Of a DNA stretch of 64,000 nt, positions 16,481-24,833 are shown piece by piece. Position numbers and translations under genes: made by a program. Source of the stretch: Oscillospiraceae bacterium (GTDB taxonomy: Bacteria; Bacillota; Clostridia; Oscillospirales; Oscillospiraceae); assembly GCA_021770845.1 (NCBI GenBank), contig JAETQF010000008.1, positions 1 to 64,000 of the forward strand, read 5' to 3'. The notes under the pieces were generated by a model, which was given only the letters and a program-made list of their open reading frames with translations, was not told the DNA's origin and did no database searches. Every line of letters begins with the position of its first letter. Positions within the stretch are counted from its first letter, which is position 1.

Positions 16481-16788
16481 TACTTTGTATTCATAGCCCG
16501 GAGCATCTGTAGTGCTGCCTGCTTCTGCTCCGGGGTGAGCGACACCCAATTATCGAACAACTCTTTCAGTTCTGGGGTCAGCTCGACCATATCCTGCTCC
16601 GCAAAGAACTGTGCCAGCGAAATACCAAAGGCTGCACACACGGCCTCTAAGGTAGAAATAGAGGGAACAGTATTCCGCTTGAAGATGTTTGCAAGGGTAG
16701 ATTCGGAAAGGCCGCTCTCCTTTGCCAGCCGATAGGCTGTCCATCCCCGTTCAGACATTAACTGCCGCAGTTTGGAATGCGTGTCCAT
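16480..16788 (-). CDS. XRE-family repressor
   Basis: The 102-residue protein has an N-terminal lambda-repressor-like HTH: LRQLMSERGWTAYRLAKESG, then LSESTLANIFKRN and SISTLEAVCAAFGISLAQFF. The C-terminal tail (LTPELKELFDNWVSLTPEQK) is the oligomerisation segment common in Firmicutes XRE regulators. It is divergent from the DUF1273 gene, with the promoter region in between, and is the only clear repressor in the island. It is a good candidate for the lysogeny or element repressor, with the antirepressor at 7135-7887 as its possible opponent. Confidence 0.9.
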   Translation of the reverse strand: MDTHSKLRQLMSERGWTAYRLAKESGLSESTLANIFKRNTVPSISTLEAVCAAFGISLAQFFAEQDMVELTPELKELFDNWVSLTPEQKQAALQMLRAMNTK

Positions 16789-16841
16789 GATGCCACCTCC
16801 CTTGACAATATTTTACCGTTCACTTAAATAGCTTTATACAG

Positions 16842-16870
16842 TTGACTTGTACGGAATATACCGTTATATT
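16842..16870 (+). promoter_or_regulatory. Promoter of the DUF1273 gene with palindromic operator
   Basis: TTGACT (16842-16847) and TATATT (16865-16870) are 17 bases apart. The spacer holds ACGGAATATACCGT, an imperfect palindrome built from the ACGG/CCGT half-sites, and another ACCGTT lies near 16815. This is where the divergent XRE regulator would be expected to bind. Confidence 0.65.
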
Positions 16871-16903
16871 AAACTGTATTAACCATTGCAGGAGGGCGGT
16901 AAA

Positions 16904-17419
16904 ATGACGGAGCAGGAACTGCGGCAACATCGGTGTTGCTTCACTGGCCACAGGCCGGAGAAATTGAAAATAGCAGAGGACAAGGTGATTAAAAGTCTAA
17001 AAAAAGAAATCCGCACAGCTATTGCTGACGGATTTCAAACATATATCTCCGGAGTAGCAAGAGGTTTCGATCTCTGGGCGGCGGAGATCGTGCTGGCCTT
17101 CCGGGACGAGGGCGTATCGGTTCGGCTGATTTGCGCCAGCCCCTATAAAGGTTTTGAGAGTCGCTGGAGCCGGGAATGGCAGGAGCGGTACCGCCGGGTC
17201 GTGGAGCGGGCGGACTTAGTTCGGTTCATTTGTCCCGGATACAGCCGGGATTGTTTCCAGCGGCGAAACGAGTGGATGGTTGACCATTCGGCGCGGGTGA
17301 TTGCCGCCTACAACGGCGGGCCTGGTGGCACGAGGAACACAGTGGAGTACGCTATACGTCATAGCGTGCCAGTAGTTTATGTTCCGTTGGGACCTAACTC
17401 AGATATCCTCATCAAGTAA
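16904..17419 (+). CDS. DUF1273 SLOG-fold protein
   Basis: The 171-residue protein starts at an ATG behind AGGAGGGCGG. RCCFTGHRPEKL is the hallmark of DUF1273 (YpsA-like), followed by FQTYISGVARGFDLWAAE and the SPYKGFESRW segment. GGPGGTRNTVEYA is the nucleotide-binding loop of the SLOG superfamily. Members are linked to sensing nucleotide-derived signals, and mobile elements often carry them. It lies directly after a good promoter and converges on the Vsr gene with a 21-base overlap of 3' ends. The ligand is unknown. Confidence 0.9.
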   Translation: MTEQELRQHRCCFTGHRPEKLKIAEDKVIKSLKKEIRTAIADGFQTYISGVARGFDLWAAEIVLAFRDEGVSVRLICASPYKGFESRWSREWQERYRRVVERADLVRFICPGYSRDCFQRRNEWMVDHSARVIAAYNGGPGGTRNTVEYAIRHSVPVVYVPLGPNSDILIK

Positions 17420-17878
17420 ATCGGACAGTTCATGTGAGCATTCTATAGTATTCACGGTCTGGTCGAAAATACAATCCCTAATGACAGCTATGCACTCTTC
17501 GGTGTTTTTGGCGATGTCCTTTCCCCAGAAACGAATAACTGTCCACCCAAGATAATTAAGTTTTCGATTTATTTCATTGTCCCTTTCCATATTACGGCTT
17601 ATTTTCTTTTCCCAATATTCAGGATTTACTCCGTTTCGAATCCTGGGGAGCAATACTGTATACCAATCCTTTCCATGAAAGAATTCACTGTCGCAGAAGA
17701 TGGCAATTTTATATTTGGTCAACACTATATCCGGTTTTCCAGGCAAAGCAGCGTAGTTCTTTCGGTAACGGTAGCCGCTGTGCCATAAAGCCTTTCGGAG
17801 TTTCACCTCAATAGCAGTGTCTTTGGAGCGAATACGTGACATCGCTTTGTGCCGCTGTTCCCTTGTTAAATCATCCAT
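17399..17878 (-). CDS. vsr: Very short patch repair (Vsr) endonuclease
   Basis: The 159-residue protein matches Vsr throughout: the N-terminal REQRHKAMSRIRSKDTAIEV, then RYRKNYAALPGKPDIVLTKY, the FCDSEFFHGKDW metal and zinc region, and LNYLGWTVIRFWGKDI at the end. Vsr nicks beside T:G mismatches that arise when 5-methylcytosine deaminates. It accompanies the C5 methyltransferase encoded 3.5 kb upstream on the same strand, which explains its presence. It uses the usual FCDSEFFHG spelling where many family members have FVDGCFWHG, so the site is recognisable but variant. Confidence 0.93.
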   Translation of the reverse strand: MDDLTREQRHKAMSRIRSKDTAIEVKLRKALWHSGYRYRKNYAALPGKPDIVLTKYKIAIFCDSEFFHGKDWYTVLLPRIRNGVNPEYWEKKISRNMERDNEINRKLNYLGWTVIRFWGKDIAKNTEECIAVIRDCIFDQTVNTIECSHELSDLLDEDI

Positions 17879-17954
17879 TGGGCCACCTCCGTTTTGTTGC
17901 TATCATAATGCAGCCACTCATCCACCAGCACCTATAGTACCGAGAACCTGTACA

Positions 17955-17995
17955 CACAAGTCGGGGAGCAAACTGGCTTCGCTCCCCGACTTGTG
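17955..17995 (-). terminator. Strong hairpin after the LlaJI-like gene
   Basis: A perfect 15-base stem (17955-17969 with 17981-17995) with an 11-base loop separates the LlaJI-like gene from vsr. There is no clear T-run on either side, so it could be a weak terminator or an RNA stability element rather than a classical one. Confidence 0.55.
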
Positions 17996-18007
17996 CGGTT
18001 AGGACAA

Positions 18008-19489
18008 TTAGAGCTCTAATGCGGATATGTCTAAAGGCTTTCGAATCAAGTATAGATCATACATTTTCACCGCCGGAAGCAAACGAATTTGAATATCGGT
18101 CAGTTCCAGATTGCGCAACATGGAAAGTGAGGCTGTACCAAGTTTGGCCACATTGGCTTGCTCGGTTGGTATCAGAAAACAATTTTTTACATCTTGAATA
18201 TGGTTCTGATTAATAAAATCCCGATAGGCCAACTGATAGAGGTACTGCTTTGTCACATCCCCAACTCCAGGCTGTCCTCTTAACGGCTTGCCGCTTTCGA
18301 GCTGGATGCAATAATATTTGGCATCAAAAATCACGAAAGTATAGGTGCCATCTTCCTCATAGATGTTGATAAGGTCTGGAGTAAGCGTCTCTGCGGCTGC
18401 TTTCACAAATGCTGTGCCATCAGCGTTCCAGCCCTGCCACTGCGGTTTCTCAATGATATCGATAAGAAGAGCCTTGGGATCATAGCCTGGGGCCAGCCCG
18501 TCTGGAAGTGGAAGGTGGCGGAGTTGTGTTTTGAGTTTGTTGTTGAACACCTCCGCACAGACATCCTCCCACACCAAATTAAAGCTGTTCGTCCCATACA
18601 TACTGATTCCTTCGGATTCGGCAAGGGTGCGATGGTGTGCGATATAGGCGTAGAGCGTTTTGAGAACTGTCTGTCTGTGAGTATTGAATTGAACCCCTAA
18701 TTCGGACTGGAGTCGATAAAGAATGTATTCTTTGTCGCCAAAATCATCCAGAGCCTCATCGGAAACATCTGCCTCTACCAAATCAAAGAGGTCTATCAGC
18801 CCTGCGTCTCGAAGCTGACGGGAGCTTTCGGAAACAATGCACCTGTGCAGTCGGTGGAAAAAATCCTGCTCGTCATCAATAGAGCGATGTGTGTAGATGT
18901 CAACGTAGTACGGGCGATTGTTGTTAATCAATGCAAACCCGTTGTCAATGGTCTGCCCCCAAAGAATAGGCCCCTCGCCATTGACTTCAACAATATCCTC
19001 GGAATTAATGTATGCGCCATATTGATGGTAGTCCTCCAGAAGAAACAGCATGACCGCGAGAATGTTAAAGCTGCTGCTCTGGCCATCACCATTGTAGAGG
19101 TTGACGATTTGTTCTTTACTGCCGTACCTCCGTAAAACACGGATTACCTGCTTCATCTCGGTATCAGGAGCATCGTTCAGAGTTATGTACTTGGGAAAGC
19201 ACTTGATGACCCTATCGCCGGTTGTCAGCACACCAACATAGGTGAAAACATAGAAACATTCACTGCTCTCGCCAGCGTCATCGGCTATCTCGATATCAAC
19301 ATCCGACAAATCCGAAAGCTCCCTCTGCCCCGCAGTGTTTTTCACAGCCTTCATGATGCCGAATGATTTGAGACGCCGGATGAAAGATTCGGCATCGGAT
19401 TCACTAAAACTGAAAATAGACTTGATTTCGTTTTTGGTATAGCGTTTCTGCTCACGCACATACCGAGAGATGAATCCCATAGCGGTCAC
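18008..19489 (-). CDS. LlaJI-like restriction subunit (McrC analogue)
   Basis: The 493-residue protein resembles the second subunit of LlaJI-type restriction systems. The N-terminal third is a winged-helix-like region (YTKNEIKSIFSFSESDAESF), and the C-terminal part carries a PD-(D/E)XK-type core: GLAPGYDPKALLIDIIEK... then DLINIYEEDGTYTFVIFDAK, where D-x-K is the catalytic pair, and QLAYRDFI. Its ATG overlaps the McrB-like stop by four bases (ATGA), as expected for partner subunits. The McrB-like protein would translocate and this subunit would cut. Family assignment is good; sequence specificity is unknown. Confidence 0.85.
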   Translation of the reverse strand: MTAMGFISRYVREQKRYTKNEIKSIFSFSESDAESFIRRLKSFGIMKAVKNTAGQRELSDLSDVDIEIADDAGESSECFYVFTYVGVLTTGDRVIKCFPKYITLNDAPDTEMKQVIRVLRRYGSKEQIVNLYNGDGQSSSFNILAVMLFLLEDYHQYGAYINSEDIVEVNGEGPILWGQTIDNGFALINNNRPYYVDIYTHRSIDDEQDFFHRLHRCIVSESSRQLRDAGLIDLFDLVEADVSDEALDDFGDKEYILYRLQSELGVQFNTHRQTVLKTLYAYIAHHRTLAESEGISMYGTNSFNLVWEDVCAEVFNNKLKTQLRHLPLPDGLAPGYDPKALLIDIIEKPQWQGWNADGTAFVKAAAETLTPDLINIYEEDGTYTFVIFDAKYYCIQLESGKPLRGQPGVGDVTKQYLYQLAYRDFINQNHIQDVKNCFLIPTEQANVAKLGTASLSMLRNLELTDIQIRLLPAVKMYDLYLIRKPLDISALEL

Positions 19490-21405
19490 CTCTCGAAGTC
19501 ATTGTACTTGGCAAGGAAATCCGCTCCGAATATTTCAATCCCTGTCTCATCAAAAGCGGAACACACAGAGGAATACTTGCTTGCATCGCACCCCTCAAAC
19601 AGACGGCGCTTGACCGATTTGGCAGCATCCTCATAAAGATACATGATGACCTTGCTCTTAAAGGCAGCAATAAACTTTTCCGGGGAGGCCATCCGCTGAT
19701 CGTCACCATAGGCAAAGACCTGTTTCGACAGGAAATAGGGGCCGAGCAGCTTGTCCTCATTAATATTATATGTTACAGCCAGTGTGTCATTGAGGGCCTT
19801 TCGGAGCTGGTTCCAGTTGATGTCACGGGCGTGGCCACCGCGCCCCAGAGTAACGACACCGCCAACCTCGGCATCGTTCTCATCGATACCGATGTACTCA
19901 AAACTCCACCGCCGCTTGAAAGCGGTGTCCATCGGGTAGACTCCCTGATCCGCACTGTTCATCGTTGCCCAAATGAACATATTGTCCGGGATACGGAGGC
20001 TGTCCGGGGATTTGCCAAGTTCGGAAATCAGATATTTTCTGATATCCTCCGTGGCGTGGATTTCATACTCACTTGCCCCTGAGTCGGAGCGATCCAAGAG
20101 CTGGAATACCTCACCGAACACTGCGGCCACTTTTGCACGATTGATTTCTTCGATGAGCAGAAGGTGGGGTTGGGGTGATTCGGTGCGTCCGCTTTTTAAT
20201 GCCGCTACCAGCACACGCATAAAAGGCCCCGGTACAAAGTCATAACGAATTTCTCCGGTTGGCCCGGTCACCGGCTTGTAGGTGCCGACAAACTGCGAAT
20301 AGGTATACTCCGGGTGGAAGGTGACACGTTCATAGGAACCGCTGGTATCAGCCAGCAGGGAATCTTTGTCCTCGTTCAGTCGGTGGCTCTTGCCAGTACC
20401 GGGAGCGCCGAATACGATCCTGTTTCGCTCGAAGGAGGTTGGGAGGCCAGTTTCAAAGCGAATCGTCAAGAGCAGCTCAAACAGCCAGTCAAGGAAAGCG
20501 CCTCTGGCATCCTCACGGTCTGGACGCCACTGAGAGGAAACGTAGTATTCATCCTCGCCAATGCTGTATGTATCTGCATAGTAGCGCGGTCTGCCAGCTT
20601 CATCCTGCATCCCCGCTCTGAACTCTTCGTCTGTTGTTCCCGCCGGACGCTTATAAAGGATGCCATGTAGATTATTGTGCCGGAACAGCAGAGAGCATTG
20701 CTCCCGGCTTTCAAGAGTTGGCAAAGTGTAGCCGTTAAAAAGCCGATGGCGTGACATAATATCAAGGCTGGTGAAAATGAACTCTTTATTGTCCATCGCC
20801 ATCAGTTCTTCACGAGTATACTCATGCGCGGCTGTTTCTTCGCCATAGAATCCACGCGGGTTGGGAACCGTGTAATCAAACAAAGGCTCCAATTCTGGGT
20901 AGGCAGTCACGGAATCCTGGCGAAAATCAGGGCAGACAGCGCGGAGGACAAAGAAAAAGGCTTTTAACTCTGAACGCTCCGAATCCTGTGTAATCATACG
21001 AATGGTCTGGTTCGAGTGGTCATCAAGGCCGATCACAGGCAGCGTCGAACACCAATAATAGGCCGCAGGAGCATCTCTCAAAATATCAGTGCGGCTCACC
21101 GCATCTGGAAAGATGTATGAAATATCGACAACTGTCGTACTCTCATCATTATATTTTTCCCCACGGTCTATGCTTCTGACAACACCGAGGGCCTTAAATC
21201 CTTGTTTCCATGCCGTAGGCATACCTTTGCTGTTATCGGAACCCAGCCACAAAAACGTGTAGGTTCCCGGTAAGAGGTCCGCAGGAACCTGAGTACAGAC
21301 CACCGAAATAGTCATAGGTGAAGTCAAGATGCCGCTCTCTTGCGCATCGATCAACCTTATGTCCTCAACACTCGTTTTACCAAGCCGCAATGTAGCAAAT
21401 GTCAT
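19486..21405 (-). CDS. McrB-like AAA+ restriction ATPase
   Basis: The 639-residue protein has an N-terminal DNA-recognition region and a C-terminal AAA+ domain of the McrB class. Walker A is FGAPGTGKSHRL at about residue 331, Walker B is LLLIEEINRA, and the sensor segment reads MFIWATMNSADQGVYPMDTA followed by FKRRWSF. In McrBC relatives this NTPase (often GTP-dependent) drives DNA translocation before cleavage. It overlaps the methyltransferase gene by 29 bases and the LlaJI-like gene by four. Together these define an LlaJI-type system. Confidence 0.9.
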   Translation of the reverse strand: MTFATLRLGKTSVEDIRLIDAQESGILTSPMTISVVCTQVPADLLPGTYTFLWLGSDNSKGMPTAWKQGFKALGVVRSIDRGEKYNDESTTVVDISYIFPDAVSRTDILRDAPAAYYWCSTLPVIGLDDHSNQTIRMITQDSERSELKAFFFVLRAVCPDFRQDSVTAYPELEPLFDYTVPNPRGFYGEETAAHEYTREELMAMDNKEFIFTSLDIMSRHRLFNGYTLPTLESREQCSLLFRHNNLHGILYKRPAGTTDEEFRAGMQDEAGRPRYYADTYSIGEDEYYVSSQWRPDREDARGAFLDWLFELLLTIRFETGLPTSFERNRIVFGAPGTGKSHRLNEDKDSLLADTSGSYERVTFHPEYTYSQFVGTYKPVTGPTGEIRYDFVPGPFMRVLVAALKSGRTESPQPHLLLIEEINRAKVAAVFGEVFQLLDRSDSGASEYEIHATEDIRKYLISELGKSPDSLRIPDNMFIWATMNSADQGVYPMDTAFKRRWSFEYIGIDENDAEVGGVVTLGRGGHARDINWNQLRKALNDTLAVTYNINEDKLLGPYFLSKQVFAYGDDQRMASPEKFIAAFKSKVIMYLYEDAAKSVKRRLFEGCDASKYSSVCSAFDETGIEIFGADFLAKYNDFER

Positions 21406-22909
21406 TTATATCCCCCCCAGCAACTTTCTTTGATTTCTCAGCTTCCAACGCCTTCCGCAAAGGTGGAAAGAGCTTCCGGCCTTGATTGTCAACGCGGCGG
21501 ATGATTCCTTCCGCTGCATTTGAAGTGAGGTAGTAGCGGTCGCCAACCCGCTCACGCTCCACAATATCTAAAAGGTTGGACGGAATGGGGGTCGCCGGAG
21601 TGGGGCTGACGGCCCCGCCAATAAATGAATCATCCCACGCAAGCCCAGCCTTGGGCCATTTATAGCTTTGTGTACCATCAGAAAAGTCTATCTCCGATAG
21701 ATGAAGCGAGGACCATGCGGTTTTGGCAAACTCAGGGACGAAGGATTGCATATCATCCCGATTTAACACTGGGCGCTCAGTCAGCAGTTCGGTATAGACC
21801 CGCTGTGCGATCCATTCCACAACAGGGACAGAAACAGCGTTCCCTACGGCTGTGTACCTCAAAGTATCTGTTTCCTCACCTTCGGAGGTATAGCGTGGTG
21901 GAAGCGTCCAATAATCAGGGAAGCCTTGGAGACGTTCGTACTCTTTCGGTGTTAAGCGGCGCACGCCATCCGCACAAACAACATAAGTTCGGCTCCAATC
22001 TGTGCCAGTATGCCTTCCAGACGTAGCAGCAAGGCAATATGCCACCTTGGGAACCTTCGGATACTCGTCCTCGTTGCCCGCCTCAGTTAAAAAATCTTTT
22101 CGCTCGTTCGCTTTTTTATGAGCGCCCGATTGATCGAACATGACTCGGAGCGCCTTCTGAGGGGATGCTTTCCAGCAACAGAGGTAAACGCGGGGGCGGG
22201 ACTGCGGTACGCCAAAGTAGCGGCTATTCAAAAGCCTCCAAGCTACAGCATACCCCATTGAGGTCATCCGCTGCAATATCACTCCAAAATCCCGGCCACC
22301 ATTGGAATTAAATAGCCCCTCGACATTCTCGATAATGACAACCTCTGGGGACTTGGCTTGAATGAGGTCTGCGTATTGGTAGAAAAGCCCTGATCGGCTA
22401 CCACCAAGGCCAAGCCGCGTTGCTGCACCCCTGGCTACCGAAATGTCCTGGCACGGGAATCCCCCGCACCAAACCGCAGCATCCGGGATGCTTCCTGCTT
22501 GAACTTTGCATATATCAGTAGCTCTCTGTACATTGGGCCAATGCGAAGTTAAGACCTCGTTGCAGAAACTATTGATTTCACAGAGATAGCTTGTTTCAAA
22601 ACCATGTCGTTCAAACGCAATATCAAAGCCACCGATTCCTGCAAAGAATGAATTGACTTTAAAAGGCTGGCGTAAATTCTTCTGAACAAGGGGGTTATCT
22701 GTTGCCGATTGGTCGGAAACTTCAGCAATTTCGGAAATATCACACGAAAGAGCCGCACAAATCTTTGCAAGCACCTCAGTCGTGACGATTTCATTTTTTC
22801 CCAGTTTAGCTATAGAAGCTCGACTTATCCCAGCAGCTTCACGAAGGTCTTTCTTCTTAAGCCCCTTCTCAGCAAGGCGGTGCCACAGCCTGTCATATAC
22901 GATGGTCAT
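21377..22909 (-). CDS. DNA cytosine-5 methyltransferase with N-terminal HTH
   Basis: The 510-residue enzyme begins at the ATG at 22909 behind GGAGG. Residues 1-65 form an XRE-type helix-turn-helix (LRDAAG-like LREAAGISRASIAKLGKNE), which suggests autoregulation. The methyltransferase motifs follow: FAGIGG at 89-94, the catalytic GGFPCQDISVA with Cys153, ENVEGL at 194-199, QSRPRVYL near 236 and GNAVSVPVVEWI near 350. It protects host DNA from the adjacent LlaJI/McrB-like nuclease, and Vsr repairs deamination at its sites. The gene is AT-richer than the core genome, in keeping with horizontal transfer. Confidence 0.95.
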   Translation of the reverse strand: MTIVYDRLWHRLAEKGLKKKDLREAAGISRASIAKLGKNEIVTTEVLAKICAALSCDISEIAEVSDQSATDNPLVQKNLRQPFKVNSFFAGIGGFDIAFERHGFETSYLCEINSFCNEVLTSHWPNVQRATDICKVQAGSIPDAAVWCGGFPCQDISVARGAATRLGLGGSRSGLFYQYADLIQAKSPEVVIIENVEGLFNSNGGRDFGVILQRMTSMGYAVAWRLLNSRYFGVPQSRPRVYLCCWKASPQKALRVMFDQSGAHKKANERKDFLTEAGNEDEYPKVPKVAYCLAATSGRHTGTDWSRTYVVCADGVRRLTPKEYERLQGFPDYWTLPPRYTSEGEETDTLRYTAVGNAVSVPVVEWIAQRVYTELLTERPVLNRDDMQSFVPEFAKTAWSSLHLSEIDFSDGTQSYKWPKAGLAWDDSFIGGAVSPTPATPIPSNLLDIVERERVGDRYYLTSNAAEGIIRRVDNQGRKLFPPLRKALEAEKSKKVAGGDINDICYIAAW

Positions 22910-23046
22910 CCTATCCCTCCGCTGTTTCGCTATTTCTCGCCTTTTAATTATAAGCGGACCACCGTAAAAAATCAACCTGAAAATCTGTGAACGCAGACTT
23001 TTTTAGATTTGGATATATTCAAAACATCTCAAATCGGGGCAATTTG

Positions 23047-23154
23047 ACGATAGCCACACAAAAGTACGGTAGCTCCATAGTTTGACGGTAGCCTTTACCA
23101 GACAGATTTTTCGCCCTCACTGTTTAACGGTAGCGGCCACGACTGCACGATAGC
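23047..23154. repeat. Five ACGRTAGC direct repeats beside the tmRNA gene
   Basis: The octamer ACG(A/G)TAGC occurs at 23047, 23066, 23085, 23127 and 23147, all in the same orientation, with steps of 19, 19, 42 and 20 bases. Three copies extend to TTT(G/A)ACGRTAGC. The array fills the otherwise empty 422-base gap (22910-23331) between the methyltransferase gene and tmRNA. Such phased repeats near an integration site could be arm-type recombinase or excisionase sites. The repeats are certain, the function is inferred. Confidence 0.7.
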
Positions 23155-23285
23155 TTGGCCCATTAGTGGCCCCAAAAAGCAAAAAAGCACCGCCTTCGGC
23201 TCGGCTTTCTGCCAGGTCAAAGGTGGTGCTTTTCTCAAAAGTGTTTGAAATTCCGCTATTTCCAGCGGTTTTAGGTAAAAAATAA

Positions 23286-23326
23286 GGACGATTGCCCTGA
23301 TACCCATTGTATCAAAGTAATCGTCC
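23286..23326 (-). terminator. tmRNA terminator
   Basis: On the minus strand GGACGATT pairs with AATCGTCC, with an inner GATAC/GTATC stem, followed by a TTATTTTTT tract. It begins five bases after the tmRNA CCA end, so it is the likely transcription stop for ssrA. Confidence 0.85.
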
Positions 23327-23331
23327 TTACA

Positions 23332-23678
23332 TGGTGGAGGCGAGGGGAGTCGAACCCCTGTCCGAAAGCGCGTCCACAGGAACCTCTCCGAGCGCAGACG
23401 GTCGGTTACATTCCCTTACTCAGCCGCAGGCCGTCAAACTGCTGAGCTTGGTAGAGTCATGATCCATGGCACGGTCAACTCTTTCCGTACTCATGTTCAC
23501 CACTGAGATGACGCCCCAACCCGGCTCGTGGTCCTTCCGGGCGGGACGGCCGCGTTAAGCCGCGGCGAGAACTACGTTGTCGTTGTTCTTTAATTTATAA
23601 GCTGCCCGTTTTTAGGATGTCAGGCGCATCCGCTCGCTATTCCTGCTTCGGCACCCCCGTCGAAACCAGTACGCCCCC
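23332..23678 (-). ncRNA. ssrA: tmRNA
   Basis: The 347-base minus-strand gene has the 5' end GGGGGCGTACTGGTTTCGAC and the 3' end TTCGACTCCCCTCGCCTCCA plus CCA. The two ends pair to form the tRNA-like acceptor stem (GGGGGCG with CGCCTCC). The internal frame reads a resume GCT then YKLKNNDNVVLAAA and a TAA stop, a typical hydrophobic proteolysis tag. It works with SmpB, encoded just upstream, to rescue stalled ribosomes. The 3' end faces the prophage island, which fits use of ssrA as an integration site. No sigma-A -10 element is visible directly upstream, so it may be processed from the smpB transcript. Confidence 0.95.
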
Positions 23679-23679
23679 T

Positions 23680-23790
23680 CGTCGTCGCAAAGTCCGCTTT
23701 GTTCCGCTTCCGCCTGCGGCGAAAGCTCCACACGCTCCCTTGCTCCTCCTCTCCCCACAAAGCCTGAGGGACGGCTTTGCGGGGGCCCCA
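23680..23790 (-). repeat. Dispersed element, copy 1, abutting tmRNA
   Basis: This about 110-base segment, read on the minus strand, is roughly 75-80% identical by eye to 37379-37488 on the plus strand. It starts GGGGCCCCCGCAAAGCC, holds two imperfect hairpins (CCGCAAAGCC against GGCTTTGTGG, and GCTTTCGC against GCGGAAGC), and ends GGACTTTGC then CGACG. It ends one base before the tmRNA 5' end, where a promoter would normally lie. Confidence 0.7.
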
Positions 23791-23846
23791 TTGGCCGCCG
23801 CAGGCGGCCGAGCGGATCTCTGTTTCCGCAAAGGGACTAATCTAAA

Positions 23847-24707
23847 TTACACCCTCTCCGGCGCGGGGTAATCCACGCCCTGGGTGTCCACGGTGACCTT
23901 CTTCATCCGCTGATCCTGCCTGGGGCGGTCGCTGTAGTCCCGCTTGGCGCCGACGATGGCGTCCGCCGTGTCCAGGCCCTCGATGACCTTGCCAAAGGCG
24001 GCGTAAGCGCCGTCCAGGTGGGGCGCGTCGTCCACCATGATGAAGAACTGGCTGCCCGCCGAGTCCGGATCCATGGTGCGGGCCATGGACAGCACGCCCC
24101 GGGTGTGGATCAGGCCGTTTTGGAAGCCGTTCTGGCTGAACTCGCCCTTGATGCAGTAGCCGGGGCCGCCCATGCCGGAGCCCTCCGGGTCGCCCCCCTG
24201 GATCATGAAGCCGGGGATCACCCGGTGGAAGATGGTTCCGTCATAGAACCCGCGGCCCCGGGAGGCCCGATCCATCTCCCGCTTGGCGTCCCGCCGGGCG
24301 GCATCCTCCCGCTTGTCGTAGAGCTTTTTGCCCTTGGCCAGGGCCAGCTCCACCTTCACCCGGGGGCCGGAGAAGTACAGTGACAGGGGTATGAGCGCAT
24401 AGCCGTCCTGCTGCACCCGGGCCTGGAGCTTGCGGATCTCCCGGCGGTGGAGCAGCAGCTTCCGGGTGCGCCGGGGATCCTTATTAAAGATGTTGCCCTT
24501 CTCATAGGGGGACACGTGCATCCCGTACAGGAACATCTCCCCGTCCTTCACCGCGCAGAAGGAGTCCCGCAGGTTGACGGTTCCCTGGCGGATGGACTTG
24601 ACCTCGGTGCCCGCCAGCTCGATGCCCGCCTCGAATTTGTCCTCGATGAAATAGTCGTGGAACGCCTTCCGGTTGGAGGCGATCTGCTTTACCGACTGCT
24701 TGCCCAT
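23847..24707 (-). CDS. smpB: SmpB fused to a truncated cyclophilin
   Basis: The 286-residue product begins at the ATG at 24707; a promoter at 24745-24773 rules out longer forms. Residues 1-152 are a nearly complete SmpB ([38 protein letters not shown], then the basic [17 protein letters not shown] tail). At residue 153 the sequence changes, without a linker, to a peptidyl-prolyl isomerase: [36 protein letters not shown] and [11 protein letters not shown]. The cyclophilin lacks its first 35 or so residues, including the first strands. This looks like an in-frame deletion that joined two genes. SmpB function could survive; isomerase activity is doubtful. Assembly or sequencing error is a possible cause. 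Confidence 0.85.
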   Translation of the reverse strand: MGKQSVKQIASNRKAFHDYFIEDKFEAGIELAGTEVKSIRQGTVNLRDSFCAVKDGEMFLYGMHVSPYEKGNIFNKDPRRTRKLLLHRREIRKLQARVQQDGYALIPLSLYFSGPRVKVELALAKGKKLYDKREDAARRDAKREMDRASRGRGFYDGTIFHRVIPGFMIQGGDPEGSGMGGPGYCIKGEFSQNGFQNGLIHTRGVLSMARTMDPDSAGSQFFIMVDDAPHLDGAYAAFGKVIEGLDTADAIVGAKRDYSDRPRQDQRMKKVTVDTQGVDYPAPERV

Positions 24708-24744
24708 GTCCGGCGTTTCCCCCCTTGTTCCATCGTAGTAACTC

Positions 24745-24773
24745 AGCATACCACACCATCCGCCCGAATGCAA
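24745..24773 (-). promoter_or_regulatory. smpB promoter
   Basis: On the minus strand TTGCAT (24768-24773) and TATGCT (24745-24750) are 17 bases apart. The predicted start near 24738 leaves a 30-base leader before the smpB ATG. Confidence 0.7.
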
Positions 24774-24833
24774 GGGAAAACAGGCCCCTGTTTTGTTACA
24801 TTTTGATTACGGCGGCCCCCGGCAAATCCCCTC

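Noticed and set aside
23095-23307. A possible 70-residue minus-strand protein beside tmRNA
   Set aside because: It covers the direct-repeat array and the start of the tmRNA terminator and has no ribosome binding site.
22910-23331. A CRISPR array, suggested by the repeated ACGRTAGC units
   Set aside because: The repeated unit is only eight to thirteen bases with short variable gaps, and no cas gene is nearby.
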